Assembly (NCBI GenBank): GCA_934229625.1
Contig: CAKQDU010000009.1
Coordinates: 1 to 64,000, forward strand
DNA from: an uncultured Alphaproteobacteria bacterium
GTDB lineage: Bacteria > Pseudomonadota > Alphaproteobacteria > RF32 > CAG-239
Direction of reading: 5' to 3'
Length of the DNA: 64,000 bases
This document shows, piece by piece, positions 16,191 through 27,257 of the stretch. The notes under the pieces are model-generated. The model did not search any database and was not told the DNA's origin. It worked only from the letters and a program-made list of their open reading frames with translations. A program made the translations under genes and the position numbers. Within the stretch, counting starts at the first letter, position 1, and every line of letters begins with the position of its first letter.

Positions 16191-17390
16191 ATGAACGGAT
16201 TTGACAATGACTTTTTAGACTATTTAAAAGCCTATGCTCCAACGGACTATATTTTGGCTTGTTCTGATGATGTAAAACCTGAAAGTCTGCGCCGTATATA
16301 TAGCGACTACAGTCAAAAGTTTAGCATCTGGATAAAAGTTCCGTCCTCTATACGCAACACTTTTAACGGACGCGTTCCGCAAGAAATTTTGCAGTTGGCT
16401 GCTGATGGAAAAGACCAGATTCTAAGAGACATCGCGGCAGGACAACGTCCGAAACGGCCGGAAGATGAGAACACGCTGCCTGAACCTCCGGCTCCCGAAC
16501 AGGTTGTGGCAGCCGCCGCTTTTACGGCTGCTCTGGCCGCCGGTTACAGCAAACAAGCTTCTTACGAATTGTCTGCCCATCATCTGTTCCGTGAATCTCT
16601 AAAAGACAAGGCCATTGCCGGCAACATGAACGAAACCGAGCGCAAAGCTTGGTTAAAATCTCGTGGTGACGATATTCAAACCATAAAAAAAGATTGGGGT
16701 AATTGCCAACATGAAAAAATGTTAATCCATTTATTCGGCAAATATAATCGCGGTAAAATTGATAAAGATGAATTTTTACCTCAGGTTGTTGACCTTATGC
16801 AAAAAATTGAATCATCAAATCACCGCGGGCGTTTACTGGAATACTTAAAAACACGTCCGATACAAGCTAAATTGGCACACTTCAGAGAAGATATTTTGGA
16901 CACCCTGTCGCAAACAATTCTGCATGATATTCCAATTTCGGAGCGTGATGACTATCTGCGTGCAAGTATTCCGCTAAAAATCCAAATGCGCCGCCTGATA
17001 GACAAAGACAATTCCGGCAATTCAGCCAATCTGGCACAAGCAGTAAACAGCATTGTCGAACAGGCTGAAAAAGGCAATGTCGGACTGGATTTAAGCAACT
17101 ATACTGCCGATTCACATCATCCGATGTCTGCCGAATTGCGGCAAATGTTTATGATTGCCTGCTGCATTCATGAAGTTCCGTACCGCAGTCCTAACGGCGA
17201 AAGGATTAACCCTAATTCAGAAATAGTAAAACAACTTCCAACAGATGTTCAGGCTCTTGTTTTGTCTCGTGATATGCGTCTTGCTAAAGAAAACATGATA
17301 GACATGACCGGTGACGGAAAATGCACACACAACGTTACAGACACTTTGCCTAGTATTCTAAGAGCTAAAAAAATACGCGAAAGCGCTTGA
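16191..17390 (+). CDS. Unrecognised 399-aa protein, third of the set
   Basis: No family was recognised. The protein is soluble and largely helical. An Ala-rich segment, PAPEQVVAAAAFTAALAAGY, lies at about 99-118. Repeated helix-forming stretches and a C-terminal region with HEVPYRSPNGERINPNSEIV follow. The start follows GGGAGAGTAGCC. It lies 31 bp after the 582-aa gene and ends 33 bp before the convergent rodA. Co-transcription suggests the three proteins act together. The function cannot be derived from sequence alone. Confidence 0.75.
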   Translation: MNGFDNDFLDYLKAYAPTDYILACSDDVKPESLRRIYSDYSQKFSIWIKVPSSIRNTFNGRVPQEILQLAADGKDQILRDIAAGQRPKRPEDENTLPEPPAPEQVVAAAAFTAALAAGYSKQASYELSAHHLFRESLKDKAIAGNMNETERKAWLKSRGDDIQTIKKDWGNCQHEKMLIHLFGKYNRGKIDKDEFLPQVVDLMQKIESSNHRGRLLEYLKTRPIQAKLAHFREDILDTLSQTILHDIPISERDDYLRASIPLKIQMRRLIDKDNSGNSANLAQAVNSIVEQAEKGNVGLDLSNYTADSHHPMSAELRQMFMIACCIHEVPYRSPNGERINPNSEIVKQLPTDVQALVLSRDMRLAKENMIDMTGDGKCTHNVTDTLPSILRAKKIRESA

Positions 17391-17423
17391 TTTTACTTTT
17401 TATATTTTTGTTAAAACCAATAT

Positions 17424-18566
17424 TCAGTCTTCGGCTGCAAAGTTTATGTTGTTGTCCTGATTTATTTTCATGCATAAAATAATGCCGAAACTGGACATGA
17501 TTGAAAACATAACCGTTCCGCCATATGAAATCAGCGGCAGAGGAATCCCAACAACCGGCAGCACCCCCATTACCATAGCTATATTTATAAACACATACAA
17601 AAAATAATTAGTATTCAAACCGATAACCACTAATTTTGCAAAATAGTTGTTTATCCTAAACGCAAACATATAACCGAAAGCAATCACTAAAATATTCAAC
17701 AACACCAAAGTAAGACTGCCAACCATGCCAAATTCTTCCGAAAACATCGTAAAGATAAAATCGGTATGTTTTTCAGGCAAGAAATTCAGGTGCGTTTGCG
17801 TGCCGTGCAAAAAACCTTTGCCGAAAATTCCGCCTGAGCCAAAAGCAATTTTAGATTGTATAATATGATAACCGGCTCCAAGCGGGTCTCTCTCAGGATT
17901 TAAGAATGTCAAAACACGATTTTGCTGGTATTCGTGCAAAAAATTCCAAGCCAACGGCAACAGCGCACCGCCTGCCGCTCCAACCAAAGCAAACTTCCAC
18001 CATTGCACTCCGACAACAAACAGCATGATAGTTGCTGTAAACAACAGCATCAGCGCTGTTCCCAAATCAGGCTGAAGGCAAATCAACGCCACCGGCAATA
18101 ACGTCATAATCGACGGAATGATTATGCCGCGTATGGTACGAATATTCTGCAAAGTTGTAGTGCTGAAATAACGCGCCAAAAACAATACCATACCTATTTT
18201 CATCAGTTCTGACGGCTGAATTTTAAACAATCCGAGATTTATCCAGCGCTGAGCGCCCATTCCGATATGTCCGCCAATTTCGACAGCAAACAGCAAAAAA
18301 AGCGTTACAAAATAAAAAACATAAGCGCAGTTATAATAATAACGTATATCAACCATCGCCAAACCAAGCATCAAAAGCACAGCGATACCAAAACGGCTTA
18401 TATGGCGAATCGCCCAGGGTTCCCAGTTTCCGTTTGCTGCCGAATAAAGCGTCATGGTACCGACACCTGCCAAAATCATAATCAGCAGAATATACCAAAA
18501 ACTTATTTTCAGAATTTTATCCTTAAAGCCTAAATTTCGGCCGCCATATCCTATTCCATACATCAT
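17424..18566 (-). CDS. rodA: Rod-shape peptidoglycan polymerase RodA
   Basis: A 380-residue SEDS-family glycosyltransferase with about ten membrane segments that polymerises lipid II in the elongasome with PBP2. Family signatures are FKIQPSELMKIGMVLFLARY, LICLQPDLGTALML, the periplasmic LPEKHTDFIFTMFSEEFG and the C-terminal GIPLPLISYGGT. It starts 4 bp after the mrdA stop and is the last gene of the mreB-mreC-mreD-mrdA-rodA block. Confidence 0.96.
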   Translation of the reverse strand: MMYGIGYGGRNLGFKDKILKISFWYILLIMILAGVGTMTLYSAANGNWEPWAIRHISRFGIAVLLMLGLAMVDIRYYYNCAYVFYFVTLFLLFAVEIGGHIGMGAQRWINLGLFKIQPSELMKIGMVLFLARYFSTTTLQNIRTIRGIIIPSIMTLLPVALICLQPDLGTALMLLFTATIMLFVVGVQWWKFALVGAAGGALLPLAWNFLHEYQQNRVLTFLNPERDPLGAGYHIIQSKIAFGSGGIFGKGFLHGTQTHLNFLPEKHTDFIFTMFSEEFGMVGSLTLVLLNILVIAFGYMFAFRINNYFAKLVVIGLNTNYFLYVFINIAMVMGVLPVVGIPLPLISYGGTVMFSIMSSFGIILCMKINQDNNINFAAED

Positions 18567-18570
18567 CCAC

Positions 18571-20379
18571 CTACTTAATATCCAACTGCAGCGCTTTTTG
18601 CAAAATTCTACCGGCTATCGGCGCGGCCACACCCGACCCCGATGAACCGTGTTCTACAATCACCGCCACGGAATAACGAGGATTATCCACCGGTGTAAAA
18701 CCGATAAACAGAGCGTGATTGCGTAAACGCCACGGTAATTGTTCATCTCTCAAAATTCCGCTGCTGCGTTCTTTCATAGAGATGCGTCGTACCTGAGTGG
18801 TTCCGGTTTTTCCGCCCATCATTGCTCCGTTATAATTGAATCTGGCTCGTCCTGCCGTGCCTCCGACACCATTAACAACCTCAAACATTCCTCGTTTGAC
18901 GATTTCTATGTTTTTAGTTGAAATATCGAGGCGTTTTATTTTTGCCAGCTCTTTTTCTGTCGGTTTAATAAATGTCGGCTGCACAGCGTAACCGCCATTG
19001 ACCACGCGCGCCAACATTGTGGCCAGCTGCAGCGGCGTCACCAAAACATATCCCTGTCCAATTCCGGAGTTTGCCGCATCACCATGTGTCCACGAAGTTC
19101 CAAAACGAGCTTTTTTCCATGATTTTGTCGGAATAATTCCGGCTTTTTCGTTATCCAAACCGACTTCCAAAATATTTCCCATTCCCAGCTTAACCGCCAT
19201 ATCATGAATACGGTCAATTCCAAGTTTCATAGCCGTTTCATAAAAGAAAATATCGCACGAATGTTTTAGTGCTTCCACAACATTTAAGCTGCCATGTCCG
19301 GAATGCCGCCAACAATGAAAACGAATATTTCCGACATCTATCCCACCGCTGCAGTTAAAACGAGTATTTAAATCAATCACGCCGGCTTCTAAGGCCGCCA
19401 GCGCGACAACCACCTTAAAAGTTGAACCGGGTGAATATTGCCCGGACACGGCTTTATTGACCAGCGGTGTGCGTTCATTGTTCAATAATTCGTTCCAATG
19501 CTTATAGCTTATACCGTTTGTGAATAAATTAGGATTGAAGGACGGAGTTGAAACCAACGCTAAAATTTCTCCGGTGCGTACATTTAGGACAACTGCCGCT
19601 CCGCTTTCTTCTCCAAACGCTTCATAGGCGGCGCGCTGCAGACGGGCGTCCAAAGTCAATGTCAAGCTTTCGCCTTCTTCTCCGCTGTTGCGTTCTATTT
19701 CATTCATCACACGGCCATAGGCATTGACTTCAAGCTTTATGGTACCGCCTTTACCTTGAAGTTTATAGTCAAAATATCGCTCCAAACCGGATTTACCTAT
19801 TTTAAATCCGGGAACCATATAAAGCGGATTATCTTTTTTATCTTTGTCCGAAACCGGTCCGACATATCCCAAAACATGCGCATAAATATCGGCATACGGA
19901 TAGTAGCGGCTTAAACCTTCATCAATTTCAACTCCAGGTAAATCCGGAGCGTGCAGCAAGATTTTAGACACTTCGTCCCAGTTCAGATTATCTTTAAGTT
20001 TTATGGGTATAAAACGGCGTTTATTTTTCAAATCTTTGCGTATTTTTTGTTCTTCATTCTCATTAAGCGGAATAATTTTTTTAAATGTCTGCAGCGTACT
20101 TTCAATATCAGGCGTTTGTTCTGCCACCATCAATGCCTGAAAATCCTGTTCGTTTTTTGCAATAACCTCTCCGTTGCGGTCAAAAATCAAGCCTCGCGGC
20201 GGAACCAAAAATCTGGTAGAAATCCGATTTTCATCCGACATCATTTTATATTTATCCGCCTCTTTTACCTGCAAAAAATATAACCGCGCCACAATAACGG
20301 CAAAAGCCAGCATGTTAAAAATGATGACAACCAATGTCCTTCGTTCTACAACTCTGCTTTTTTCACCATTTCTATTCAT
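18571..20379 (-). CDS. mrdA: Penicillin-binding protein 2 (elongasome transpeptidase)
   Basis: A 602-residue class B PBP. One N-terminal membrane anchor (LVVIIFNMLAFAVIVARLYF) is followed by the dimerisation domain with RGLIFDRNGEVIAKN. The transpeptidase domain has the three active-site motifs: STFK in SGQYSPGSTFKVV, SCD in KHSCDIFFYETA, and KTG in GGKTGTTQ. It cross-links side-wall peptidoglycan with RodA. It overlaps the mreD end by 8 bp. Confidence 0.96.
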   Translation of the reverse strand: MNRNGEKSRVVERRTLVVIIFNMLAFAVIVARLYFLQVKEADKYKMMSDENRISTRFLVPPRGLIFDRNGEVIAKNEQDFQALMVAEQTPDIESTLQTFKKIIPLNENEEQKIRKDLKNKRRFIPIKLKDNLNWDEVSKILLHAPDLPGVEIDEGLSRYYPYADIYAHVLGYVGPVSDKDKKDNPLYMVPGFKIGKSGLERYFDYKLQGKGGTIKLEVNAYGRVMNEIERNSGEEGESLTLTLDARLQRAAYEAFGEESGAAVVLNVRTGEILALVSTPSFNPNLFTNGISYKHWNELLNNERTPLVNKAVSGQYSPGSTFKVVVALAALEAGVIDLNTRFNCSGGIDVGNIRFHCWRHSGHGSLNVVEALKHSCDIFFYETAMKLGIDRIHDMAVKLGMGNILEVGLDNEKAGIIPTKSWKKARFGTSWTHGDAANSGIGQGYVLVTPLQLATMLARVVNGGYAVQPTFIKPTEKELAKIKRLDISTKNIEIVKRGMFEVVNGVGGTAGRARFNYNGAMMGGKTGTTQVRRISMKERSSGILRDEQLPWRLRNHALFIGFTPVDNPRYSVAVIVEHGSSGSGVAAPIAGRILQKALQLDIK

Positions 20380-20899
20380 TTATACGCTCCTGCGGCAGCA
20401 AATTATCCTGAACCCAAATATTTATGTAAGATATAAGCGGATAAAACATTAAAGTAGAAAGCAAATTTACCATAATTTCCGTCATAGGAACAAAACGGCT
20501 GAAATAAACCGAAACCAACAACCATTTTATAAATGTGAGTGTCAGACTTGCCAATGAAAAAACCAGCCAACCGCTGACAAAAGACGCTGCTTTGAAATAG
20601 CGCGCCAGCATGTTAGTCATAAAAACCAACAGCATCATCATCAAAATGTTTATGCCAAGCGGAGTCGAGCTGTAGGTATCAGTTAAAAAACCCACAACAA
20701 ACGCGGAAATATAACTAAACATATAACCTCGTTTAAGAGTCCAATAATAAACACATATAAAACCTACAGCCGGACGAAAATAGTTTAATTCAAGCGAATT
20801 TATCGGAACATAGAACACAAACATCAAAATAAGCGTCGCCACCAGAGGAATCCGATGGCGAAAAAACAAACGCATTTTATCCTTGAAATTATTCTGCAT
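20372..20899 (-). CDS. mreD: Rod-shape-determining protein MreD
   Basis: A 175-residue polytopic membrane protein with about five hydrophobic segments. FVVGFLTDTYSSTPLGINIL matches the conserved G-x-x-x-D MreD stretch. It links MreC and MreB to the peptidoglycan synthases. It overlaps mreC by 11 bp and mrdA by 8 bp, so it is translationally coupled on both sides. Confidence 0.92.
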   Translation of the reverse strand: MQNNFKDKMRLFFRHRIPLVATLILMFVFYVPINSLELNYFRPAVGFICVYYWTLKRGYMFSYISAFVVGFLTDTYSSTPLGINILMMMLLVFMTNMLARYFKAASFVSGWLVFSLASLTLTFIKWLLVSVYFSRFVPMTEIMVNLLSTLMFYPLISYINIWVQDNLLPQERINE

Positions 20900-21767
20900 T
20901 TTTATCGTTTTCCAAAAATTCGCTTAAACTTTCATTTTCTGCCGACAGTCCGTAGTCCACTATTCTGACATATTCAACCCGACTTATATCCGCCATTGTC
21001 TCAACTTCTACAATTCCGTTTTTAACAGAATTTACAAAACCGATGGGCAATCCGGACGGAAACATTCCGCCCACACCGGAAGTAACAACCACATCTCCCT
21101 CTTGAATATCCGAAGATGAGCGAGTAAACATCATCTGAGGCAAAGCGGTGTTGTTGCCGCTTAATATACCACGCACTCTTGTACGCTCGATAACAACCGG
21201 AATTTTAGAATTTATATCCGTAACCAAAATTACTTTAGCATAACGCCCGCTGACTTTGTCTATGCGGCCGATAACGCTCTCATCGCCTAAAACTATCTGT
21301 CCTTTTTTGACATCTTCATCACCGATATAAACCAATAGCGTATGTGTAAAACTGTCTCCGGATTCAGCAATAATTTTAGCGCTCATAAAGGTTGCATCGG
21401 CCGGAGGCACATAGTTCAGTAAACGTTCCAACAACTGATTTTCAACTTCCAGAGTACGCACTTTATTCTGCAGCATAAGCATTTGTTTATTTTCTACCTG
21501 CAAGGCGCGGTTATCGGCATATATATGACTTATGTCATAAAAATAAGTATAAATCCGATGAATAAAACGAGAAGGCAGCTCCACCACCTGCATAACCGGT
21601 CCGGTAACATTCATCACAAAACTATTTGCAGCATCGACAACAAAACTATCCACTCGGCTTAATAAAATAAATAAAAATGCGCTGATAAAAAGCAAAAAAA
21701 TAAAAAAACGACGCAAAAAATCCTTTATTTCTCCGATTCTGATAAGCAGGATTCCGCGCCGTTTCAT
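20889..21767 (-). CDS. mreC: Rod-shape-determining protein MreC
   Basis: A 292-residue bitopic protein. A cytoplasmic tip and one transmembrane helix (about residues 16-38) are followed by a coiled coil (ADNRALQVENKQMLMLQNKV to LLERLL). The periplasmic beta domain has GIVLGDESVIGRI-like and VVTSGVGGMFPSGLPIGFV motifs typical of MreC. It forms the periplasmic scaffold of the elongasome. It lies 30 bp after mreB. Confidence 0.94.
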   Translation of the reverse strand: MKRRGILLIRIGEIKDFLRRFFIFLLFISAFLFILLSRVDSFVVDAANSFVMNVTGPVMQVVELPSRFIHRIYTYFYDISHIYADNRALQVENKQMLMLQNKVRTLEVENQLLERLLNYVPPADATFMSAKIIAESGDSFTHTLLVYIGDEDVKKGQIVLGDESVIGRIDKVSGRYAKVILVTDINSKIPVVIERTRVRGILSGNNTALPQMMFTRSSSDIQEGDVVVTSGVGGMFPSGLPIGFVNSVKNGIVEVETMADISRVEYVRIVDYGLSAENESLSEFLENDKNAE

Positions 21768-21797
21768 TTTTTATTTTCCTATAATCCGAAAAAGTTT

Positions 21798-22856
<1,059 letters not shown>

Positions 22857-22928
22857 TTAACATTATTTATTTTTTTATAACCAAACAAAACAATGTGCAA
22901 GGATTTATATTGTTGTCAACAGACTTGT

Positions 22929-23864
22929 TCACAGATTTATAACATTGAAAATCTGCTGTAAATAGTCTTTCTGCCCCACATAAACATTTTCCAAAACAAC
23001 ATCGGCGGACATTTTATTCTTCAGCCAAGTACGCTGGCGCTTTGCATATTGTCTGGTATGCAACTTTGCCAAATCCAACGCCTCTTTCAATGACATCTGT
23101 CCTTTTATAAACAAACTGAGTTCCGGCACGCCCAGAGCTTTCATAGCCGGCATATTTTCATCAACGCCTCGTTTCAGAAGCTGTTCTATTTCAGCCAAAA
23201 CTCCAAGTTCATTCACCATTTTATCCAGACGCAAACAGCAGCGCTCCGCAATAACATCAAGTTCCGGCATAATTTTTACTGTAATAAAATCAGCTTCCGG
23301 CAATTTTTGTATAAGCGGTTTTTCGTACCATTCCGAAAGCTTAATACCGGTTGCTTCAATCACTTCTAGCGCGCGGATAATTCTGGTTTTGTCGTTTTGA
23401 TTAAGCTTAGCCGCAATTTTTGCATCTTTTTGCAGCAGTTCGGCATATAAACCTGTCAATCCCGTTTCATTTAAGCGTTTAAGCACATTTTCGCGAACTT
23501 CCGCAGGCGTTTGCGGTATAGGCGTAACCCCGTTCAGCAGCGCCTCGGCATAAAAACCGGTACCGCCGACCACCACCGGCAATTTATTCTCCGCCCATAA
23601 GTTATGTATTTCTTTGACGCACAAATCGAGCCAATCCACCACATTACCGCGTTTATCGCAATCATAAATTTCAAACAAACGATGCTCCGCCAACTTTTTT
23701 TCTTCTTCAGTCGGCGCCGCGGCAATAATCGGAATATCTTTATAAATCTGCATAGAATCACAGTTCAGCACCACGCCGTTAAGAGCCTGAGCAGCTTCAG
23801 CCGCTAAAGCCGATTTGCCGGAAGCTGTCGGTCCGGCAATAACCAAAACCGGATTTTTACGCAT
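22929..23864 (-). CDS. miaA: tRNA dimethylallyltransferase
   Basis: A 311-residue enzyme that adds a dimethylallyl group to A37 of tRNAs reading UNN codons. The P-loop is VIAGPTASGKSALA near residue 7, followed by NCDSMQIYKDI. The catalytic-region stretch PVVVGGTGFYAEALLNGVTP and the C-terminal YAKRQRTWLKN are all present. It starts 3 bp after the U32 gene stop on the same strand. Confidence 0.96.
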   Translation of the reverse strand: MRKNPVLVIAGPTASGKSALAAEAAQALNGVVLNCDSMQIYKDIPIIAAAPTEEEKKLAEHRLFEIYDCDKRGNVVDWLDLCVKEIHNLWAENKLPVVVGGTGFYAEALLNGVTPIPQTPAEVRENVLKRLNETGLTGLYAELLQKDAKIAAKLNQNDKTRIIRALEVIEATGIKLSEWYEKPLIQKLPEADFITVKIMPELDVIAERCCLRLDKMVNELGVLAEIEQLLKRGVDENMPAMKALGVPELSLFIKGQMSLKEALDLAKLHTRQYAKRQRTWLKNKMSADVVLENVYVGQKDYLQQIFNVINL

Positions 23865-23867
23865 CTG

Positions 23868-25271
23868 TTATTTATCCTCTTTGGCAATCAGCTGAGCAAA
23901 TTCTTGACGTTTACGCTCATACATTTCAGCGTTTTCTCCGGATAATCCCTGTAGTTTACGGGCAATTACATATTGCGGCAGCTTGGCTTTAACCTCGGCT
24001 ATAGGCATTTTCCATTGTTCCGGACGAATACGAATTTTTTTGCCTTGTCCGGCTGAAACTCTAGGAGTTATTTCTCCGCTGTCGGCATCTTCAAATTCCG
24101 TCAAAGTAAGACGCAGATTTTCTAAGGTGTTCGGAATTAAAAAGTCGATAAACTCGCCGCCGTTAATATAGTTACGCACTTCAAATATTGCGTCATTGCC
24201 CTGCCACTCCACAATAGAGCCGGCAAACAACCATTCACCCAGAGTGCGGGTATATTCATAGTTTTGGCTGATATTTGTTAATTTTCCATCATGAAAGCCC
24301 AAACAATAGCCGCGATTCTGCAAGGTATATAAATCATCCATATATTTTTGATAATCCCATTTTTCAGGATTTGCATAATAATCATCAATAGCCTTGCGAT
24401 AAACACGCGCCACGGTTCCGGCATAATATTCGGTTTTATTGCGTCCTTCAACTTTCAGCGAATCCATGCCGATTTTCAAAATATCATTCAATCGCGGCAT
24501 TAAGCACATATCTTTAGAGTTCAGCAAATAGCCGCCGTGTTCATCTTCAACAATTTCATAATATTCCCCTGGTCTGAACTCCTCTTCCAGCAAAAATTCA
24601 AAAGCTTTGGCGTTATCCTGATTTATTTCCAGCTCCTTAATTGTGCCGTCTTTCAAACGCAAATGCATTTTGTAATGCCAACGGCAGCAATGCGCGCATT
24701 TTCCCTTGTTGGCGCTGCGGTCAGCCATAAAATTAGAAATCAGACAGCGTCCGGAATATGACATACACATAGCGCCATGCACAAAGCATTCCAGCAGCAC
24801 ATCAGGACATTGCCGGCGAATTTCCGCCATCTCGGCAAAGGTGACTTCACGGCCCAAAACGCACAGGCTTGCTCCCATCGACTGCCAAAATTTCACAGTC
24901 TGTCCTGAACAAATATTGGCTTGGGTGGACACAAAGCGTTTCAGCTCCGGAGCATTTTCTTTTAAGTAATAAAACACACCTGGGTCTGCCACCAAAACTC
25001 CGTCCGGTTTCAGCTCTTGCAGAGTTTTAACAAATTGAGGCAATTTGGCCGCTTCTTCATTATGAATATACAGATTTAATGTCAGATAAATTTTCTTACC
25101 TTGTTTATGAACAAAATCAATTCCTTCTTTCAAATCTTCAAGCGAAAATTTAGACTGCGTGCGCAGACTCATATCCGGTGTGCCGGCATAAACCGCATCG
25201 GCTCCGTATAATAATGCTGTTTTCAGCTTTACCAGCGAACCGGCTGGTAAAAGTAATTCTGCTTTTTTCAT
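23868..25271 (-). CDS. U32 family protein (TrhP-like tRNA hydroxylation)
   Basis: 467 residues from the ATG at 25271, whose frame opens 27 codons earlier. This start has AGAGGTAAC upstream and overlaps the DUF3108 stop as ATGA. Residues AELLLPAGSLVKLKTALLYG and GADAVYAGTPDMSLR open the U32 TIM barrel. The U32 signature EVTFAEMAEIRRQCP...ECFVHGAMCMSYSGRC and the cluster cysteines (CMSYSGRC, KCAHCC) follow. Relatives (YegQ/TrhP) are Fe-S enzymes needed for 5-hydroxyuridine in tRNA; protease activity is doubtful. Adjacent miaA fits tRNA modification. Confidence 0.88.
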   Translation of the reverse strand: MKKAELLLPAGSLVKLKTALLYGADAVYAGTPDMSLRTQSKFSLEDLKEGIDFVHKQGKKIYLTLNLYIHNEEAAKLPQFVKTLQELKPDGVLVADPGVFYYLKENAPELKRFVSTQANICSGQTVKFWQSMGASLCVLGREVTFAEMAEIRRQCPDVLLECFVHGAMCMSYSGRCLISNFMADRSANKGKCAHCCRWHYKMHLRLKDGTIKELEINQDNAKAFEFLLEEEFRPGEYYEIVEDEHGGYLLNSKDMCLMPRLNDILKIGMDSLKVEGRNKTEYYAGTVARVYRKAIDDYYANPEKWDYQKYMDDLYTLQNRGYCLGFHDGKLTNISQNYEYTRTLGEWLFAGSIVEWQGNDAIFEVRNYINGGEFIDFLIPNTLENLRLTLTEFEDADSGEITPRVSAGQGKKIRIRPEQWKMPIAEVKAKLPQYVIARKLQGLSGENAEMYERKRQEFAQLIAKEDK

Positions 25272-26041
25272 AATGTTACCTCTATATTTGTTGTCACCGC
25301 CTGCAATTTGCCAAACGGTGTGTTTTCTATCAAAATTTTTGCAATAAACCAAACTTTAGTTTTTTCATCCCGCAGCACCCAAAAATAAATAGGCTCGTCT
25401 TGGCTAAGTAAAAAACCGGCGTCAGTATCATCTAAAATTTCTTGATTATACTGACATTTCAAAGCTTTTCCGGCAAAATAGTCCGTTTTTATTTTTTCTT
25501 TTTTCAGCGTTTTTACTGTTGATTTGGCATATTTTTTACCATTAAAAGAATACTGTTCTAAATCGCACTTGCCTTTTTTGATAATTTTTTGCGCCAGCTC
25601 GCCGAAAACCGAAAGCAAATCTCCGGAATACGGATATTTGGCATCTGTTTTAATTTTATCAGTGCGTTTATGCTCGTTTTTAACACTTATTCTATATTGC
25701 GGAACACCTTTATCATAAACAATTTCTTTAGAGCGATGCGTAAAACGTGTTTGTGTTTCATAGTAATAATCCTGCGGCTTAAAACCAGACTTATCATATG
25801 TTCCGACTGAATGATAAGTTGCCGTAAACGGATATAAAGCGCCAAATGTTCCGCTGGTGGAAACAGATGTTTTAATATCATAGTCTTTATCCTTATAAAA
25901 GGCATAGCTGAAAGTTTCTTCGCAAGCATCAAACAGTCCGATAGTCGTTTGCATATAATGCTTAACTTCCAGCGCCTGTGTTTTTGTACTCCACATAAAT
26001 AAAGATAAAAATATTAAAAGTCCGTATTTCATTTTAGCCAT
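25268..26041 (-). CDS. Exported DUF3108-type protein
   Basis: A 257-residue exported protein (signal peptide about 1-23, ending TQA). The beta-rich body has the DUF3108 layout: YPFTATYHSVGTYDKSGFKP near residue 70, a YPYSGDLLSVFGEL stretch, and a C-terminal YFWVLRDEKTKVWFIAKILI segment. The molecular role of the family is unknown; it is probably envelope-associated. The stop overlaps the U32 start by 4 bp. It diverges from ddl across 54 bp. Confidence 0.78.
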   Translation of the reverse strand: MAKMKYGLLIFLSLFMWSTKTQALEVKHYMQTTIGLFDACEETFSYAFYKDKDYDIKTSVSTSGTFGALYPFTATYHSVGTYDKSGFKPQDYYYETQTRFTHRSKEIVYDKGVPQYRISVKNEHKRTDKIKTDAKYPYSGDLLSVFGELAQKIIKKGKCDLEQYSFNGKKYAKSTVKTLKKEKIKTDYFAGKALKCQYNQEILDDTDAGFLLSQDEPIYFWVLRDEKTKVWFIAKILIENTPFGKLQAVTTNIEVTL

Positions 26042-26095
26042 TCATTAAACAATTTTTTCTACAATAACAGAAATTTTAAGATTATAAAGGAAAAA

Positions 26096-27010
26096 ATGAT
26101 GTCTAAAAAAGTTTTGCTGGTTTACGGCGGATTTTCTGCCGAGCGAGAAGTTAGTTTGTCTTCTAAAAATGACATTGCCGCCGCGCTGAAAAGTAAAGAT
26201 TATGATGTTATTGAACATGATTTAACCGATGTTTGGACTTTTTTAGATGTTCTGAAAACCGAAAAACCCGATGTTGTTTACAATGGCTTATACGGAAACT
26301 GGGGCGAAGACGGCGAACTGCAAGGTTTGCTTGACTTGCTGCAGATTCCATACACCCACTCAGGGCTGAAAGCCTCGGCATTGGGAATGGATAAATATCT
26401 TACTAAACTAATTGCTTCGGCCGCCGGAGTAAAAATCGCCAAAGGAGAAAAAACAACTGCCGCCGACTATTTGCAAAACGGCACAAAAGTTCCATATCCT
26501 TATGTAGTAAAACCCATGTGCGATGGTTCCAGCGTCGGCGTATACATAATTCATAATGCGGAAGAAGCAAAAAAAGTAACTTATCCGAATCCTGACTTGC
26601 CGCTTTTGGTTGAACAATATATTGCCGGACGAGAACTTACTGTAATGTGCCTAAACGGAAAATCTTCTGTAATTACCGAACTTAAAACCGACTGCGCCTT
26701 CTATGACTATCAGGCAAAATACACCACCGGAAAAACTCACCATATTCTGCCGGCAGAACTTCCGGAAGACATTGCCGAAACATGCAAACGCCATACCGAA
26801 ACTGTCTATAGCGCTTTAGGCTGCCGCTCTGTTGCCCGCTGCGACTTTCGCTACAATGAAAAAGACGGAGTTGTTTTGCTGGAAATCAATACCAACCCCG
26901 GAATGACAGCGCTTTCCTTAGTACCGGAACAAGCCAAATATTTAGGAATATCTTTCGCGGATTTATGCGATATTCTGGTTAAAAACGCCGCCTGCCGAAA
27001 AATGCCGTAA
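26096..27010 (+). CDS. ddl: D-alanine--D-alanine ligase
   Basis: A 304-residue ATP-grasp ligase making the D-Ala-D-Ala end of peptidoglycan precursors. Motifs are GGFSAEREVSLSS, KYLTKLIASAAGV, VVKPMCDGSSVGVYI, VARCDFRY and the ligand-binding EINTNPGMTALSLVPEQA. Two adjacent ATGs (26096, 26099) follow AAAGGAAAAA and either could be used. It ends 21 bp before a module A promoter. Confidence 0.96.
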   Translation: MMSKKVLLVYGGFSAEREVSLSSKNDIAAALKSKDYDVIEHDLTDVWTFLDVLKTEKPDVVYNGLYGNWGEDGELQGLLDLLQIPYTHSGLKASALGMDKYLTKLIASAAGVKIAKGEKTTAADYLQNGTKVPYPYVVKPMCDGSSVGVYIIHNAEEAKKVTYPNPDLPLLVEQYIAGRELTVMCLNGKSSVITELKTDCAFYDYQAKYTTGKTHHILPAELPEDIAETCKRHTETVYSALGCRSVARCDFRYNEKDGVVLLEINTNPGMTALSLVPEQAKYLGISFADLCDILVKNAACRKMP

Positions 27011-27030
27011 TCCGGCTTTGATTTTTGCGG

Positions 27031-27058
27031 TTGACTTATGGCGTGAGGCTGTTATAGA
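27031..27058 (+). promoter_or_regulatory. Module A promoter, copy 2
   Basis: TTGACT (27031-27036), 16 bp, TATAGA (27053-27058), immediately after ddl. Confidence 0.75.
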
Positions 27059-27096
27059 ATTAGAGTGTAAACAACATAATTTTAGAGGAAAGAAAG

Positions 27097-27153
27097 ATGA
27101 AAAATAAGCTATTCAAAGGTCTCTCTCTCTCTCTGCAAATCCTAAACATCTGA
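27097..27153 (+). CDS. Module A leader ORF with CT tract, copy 2
   Basis: The same 18-codon ORF as at 7975 with seven CT units (27121-27134). The pilin 4 frame is again offset by two bases and open back to the tract, with substitutions but no indels relative to copy 1. Confidence 0.6.
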   Translation: MKNKLFKGLSLSLQILNI

Positions 27154-27257
27154 TTAAAGGCGCATTTTTCGCCACTCAGCGTGTTTTTGCAGAGTTCGGC
27201 GTAAAAAATCACACATTCGGAAATAACAAGTTCAGCAGCAACTCTATAAAGGGTTCT

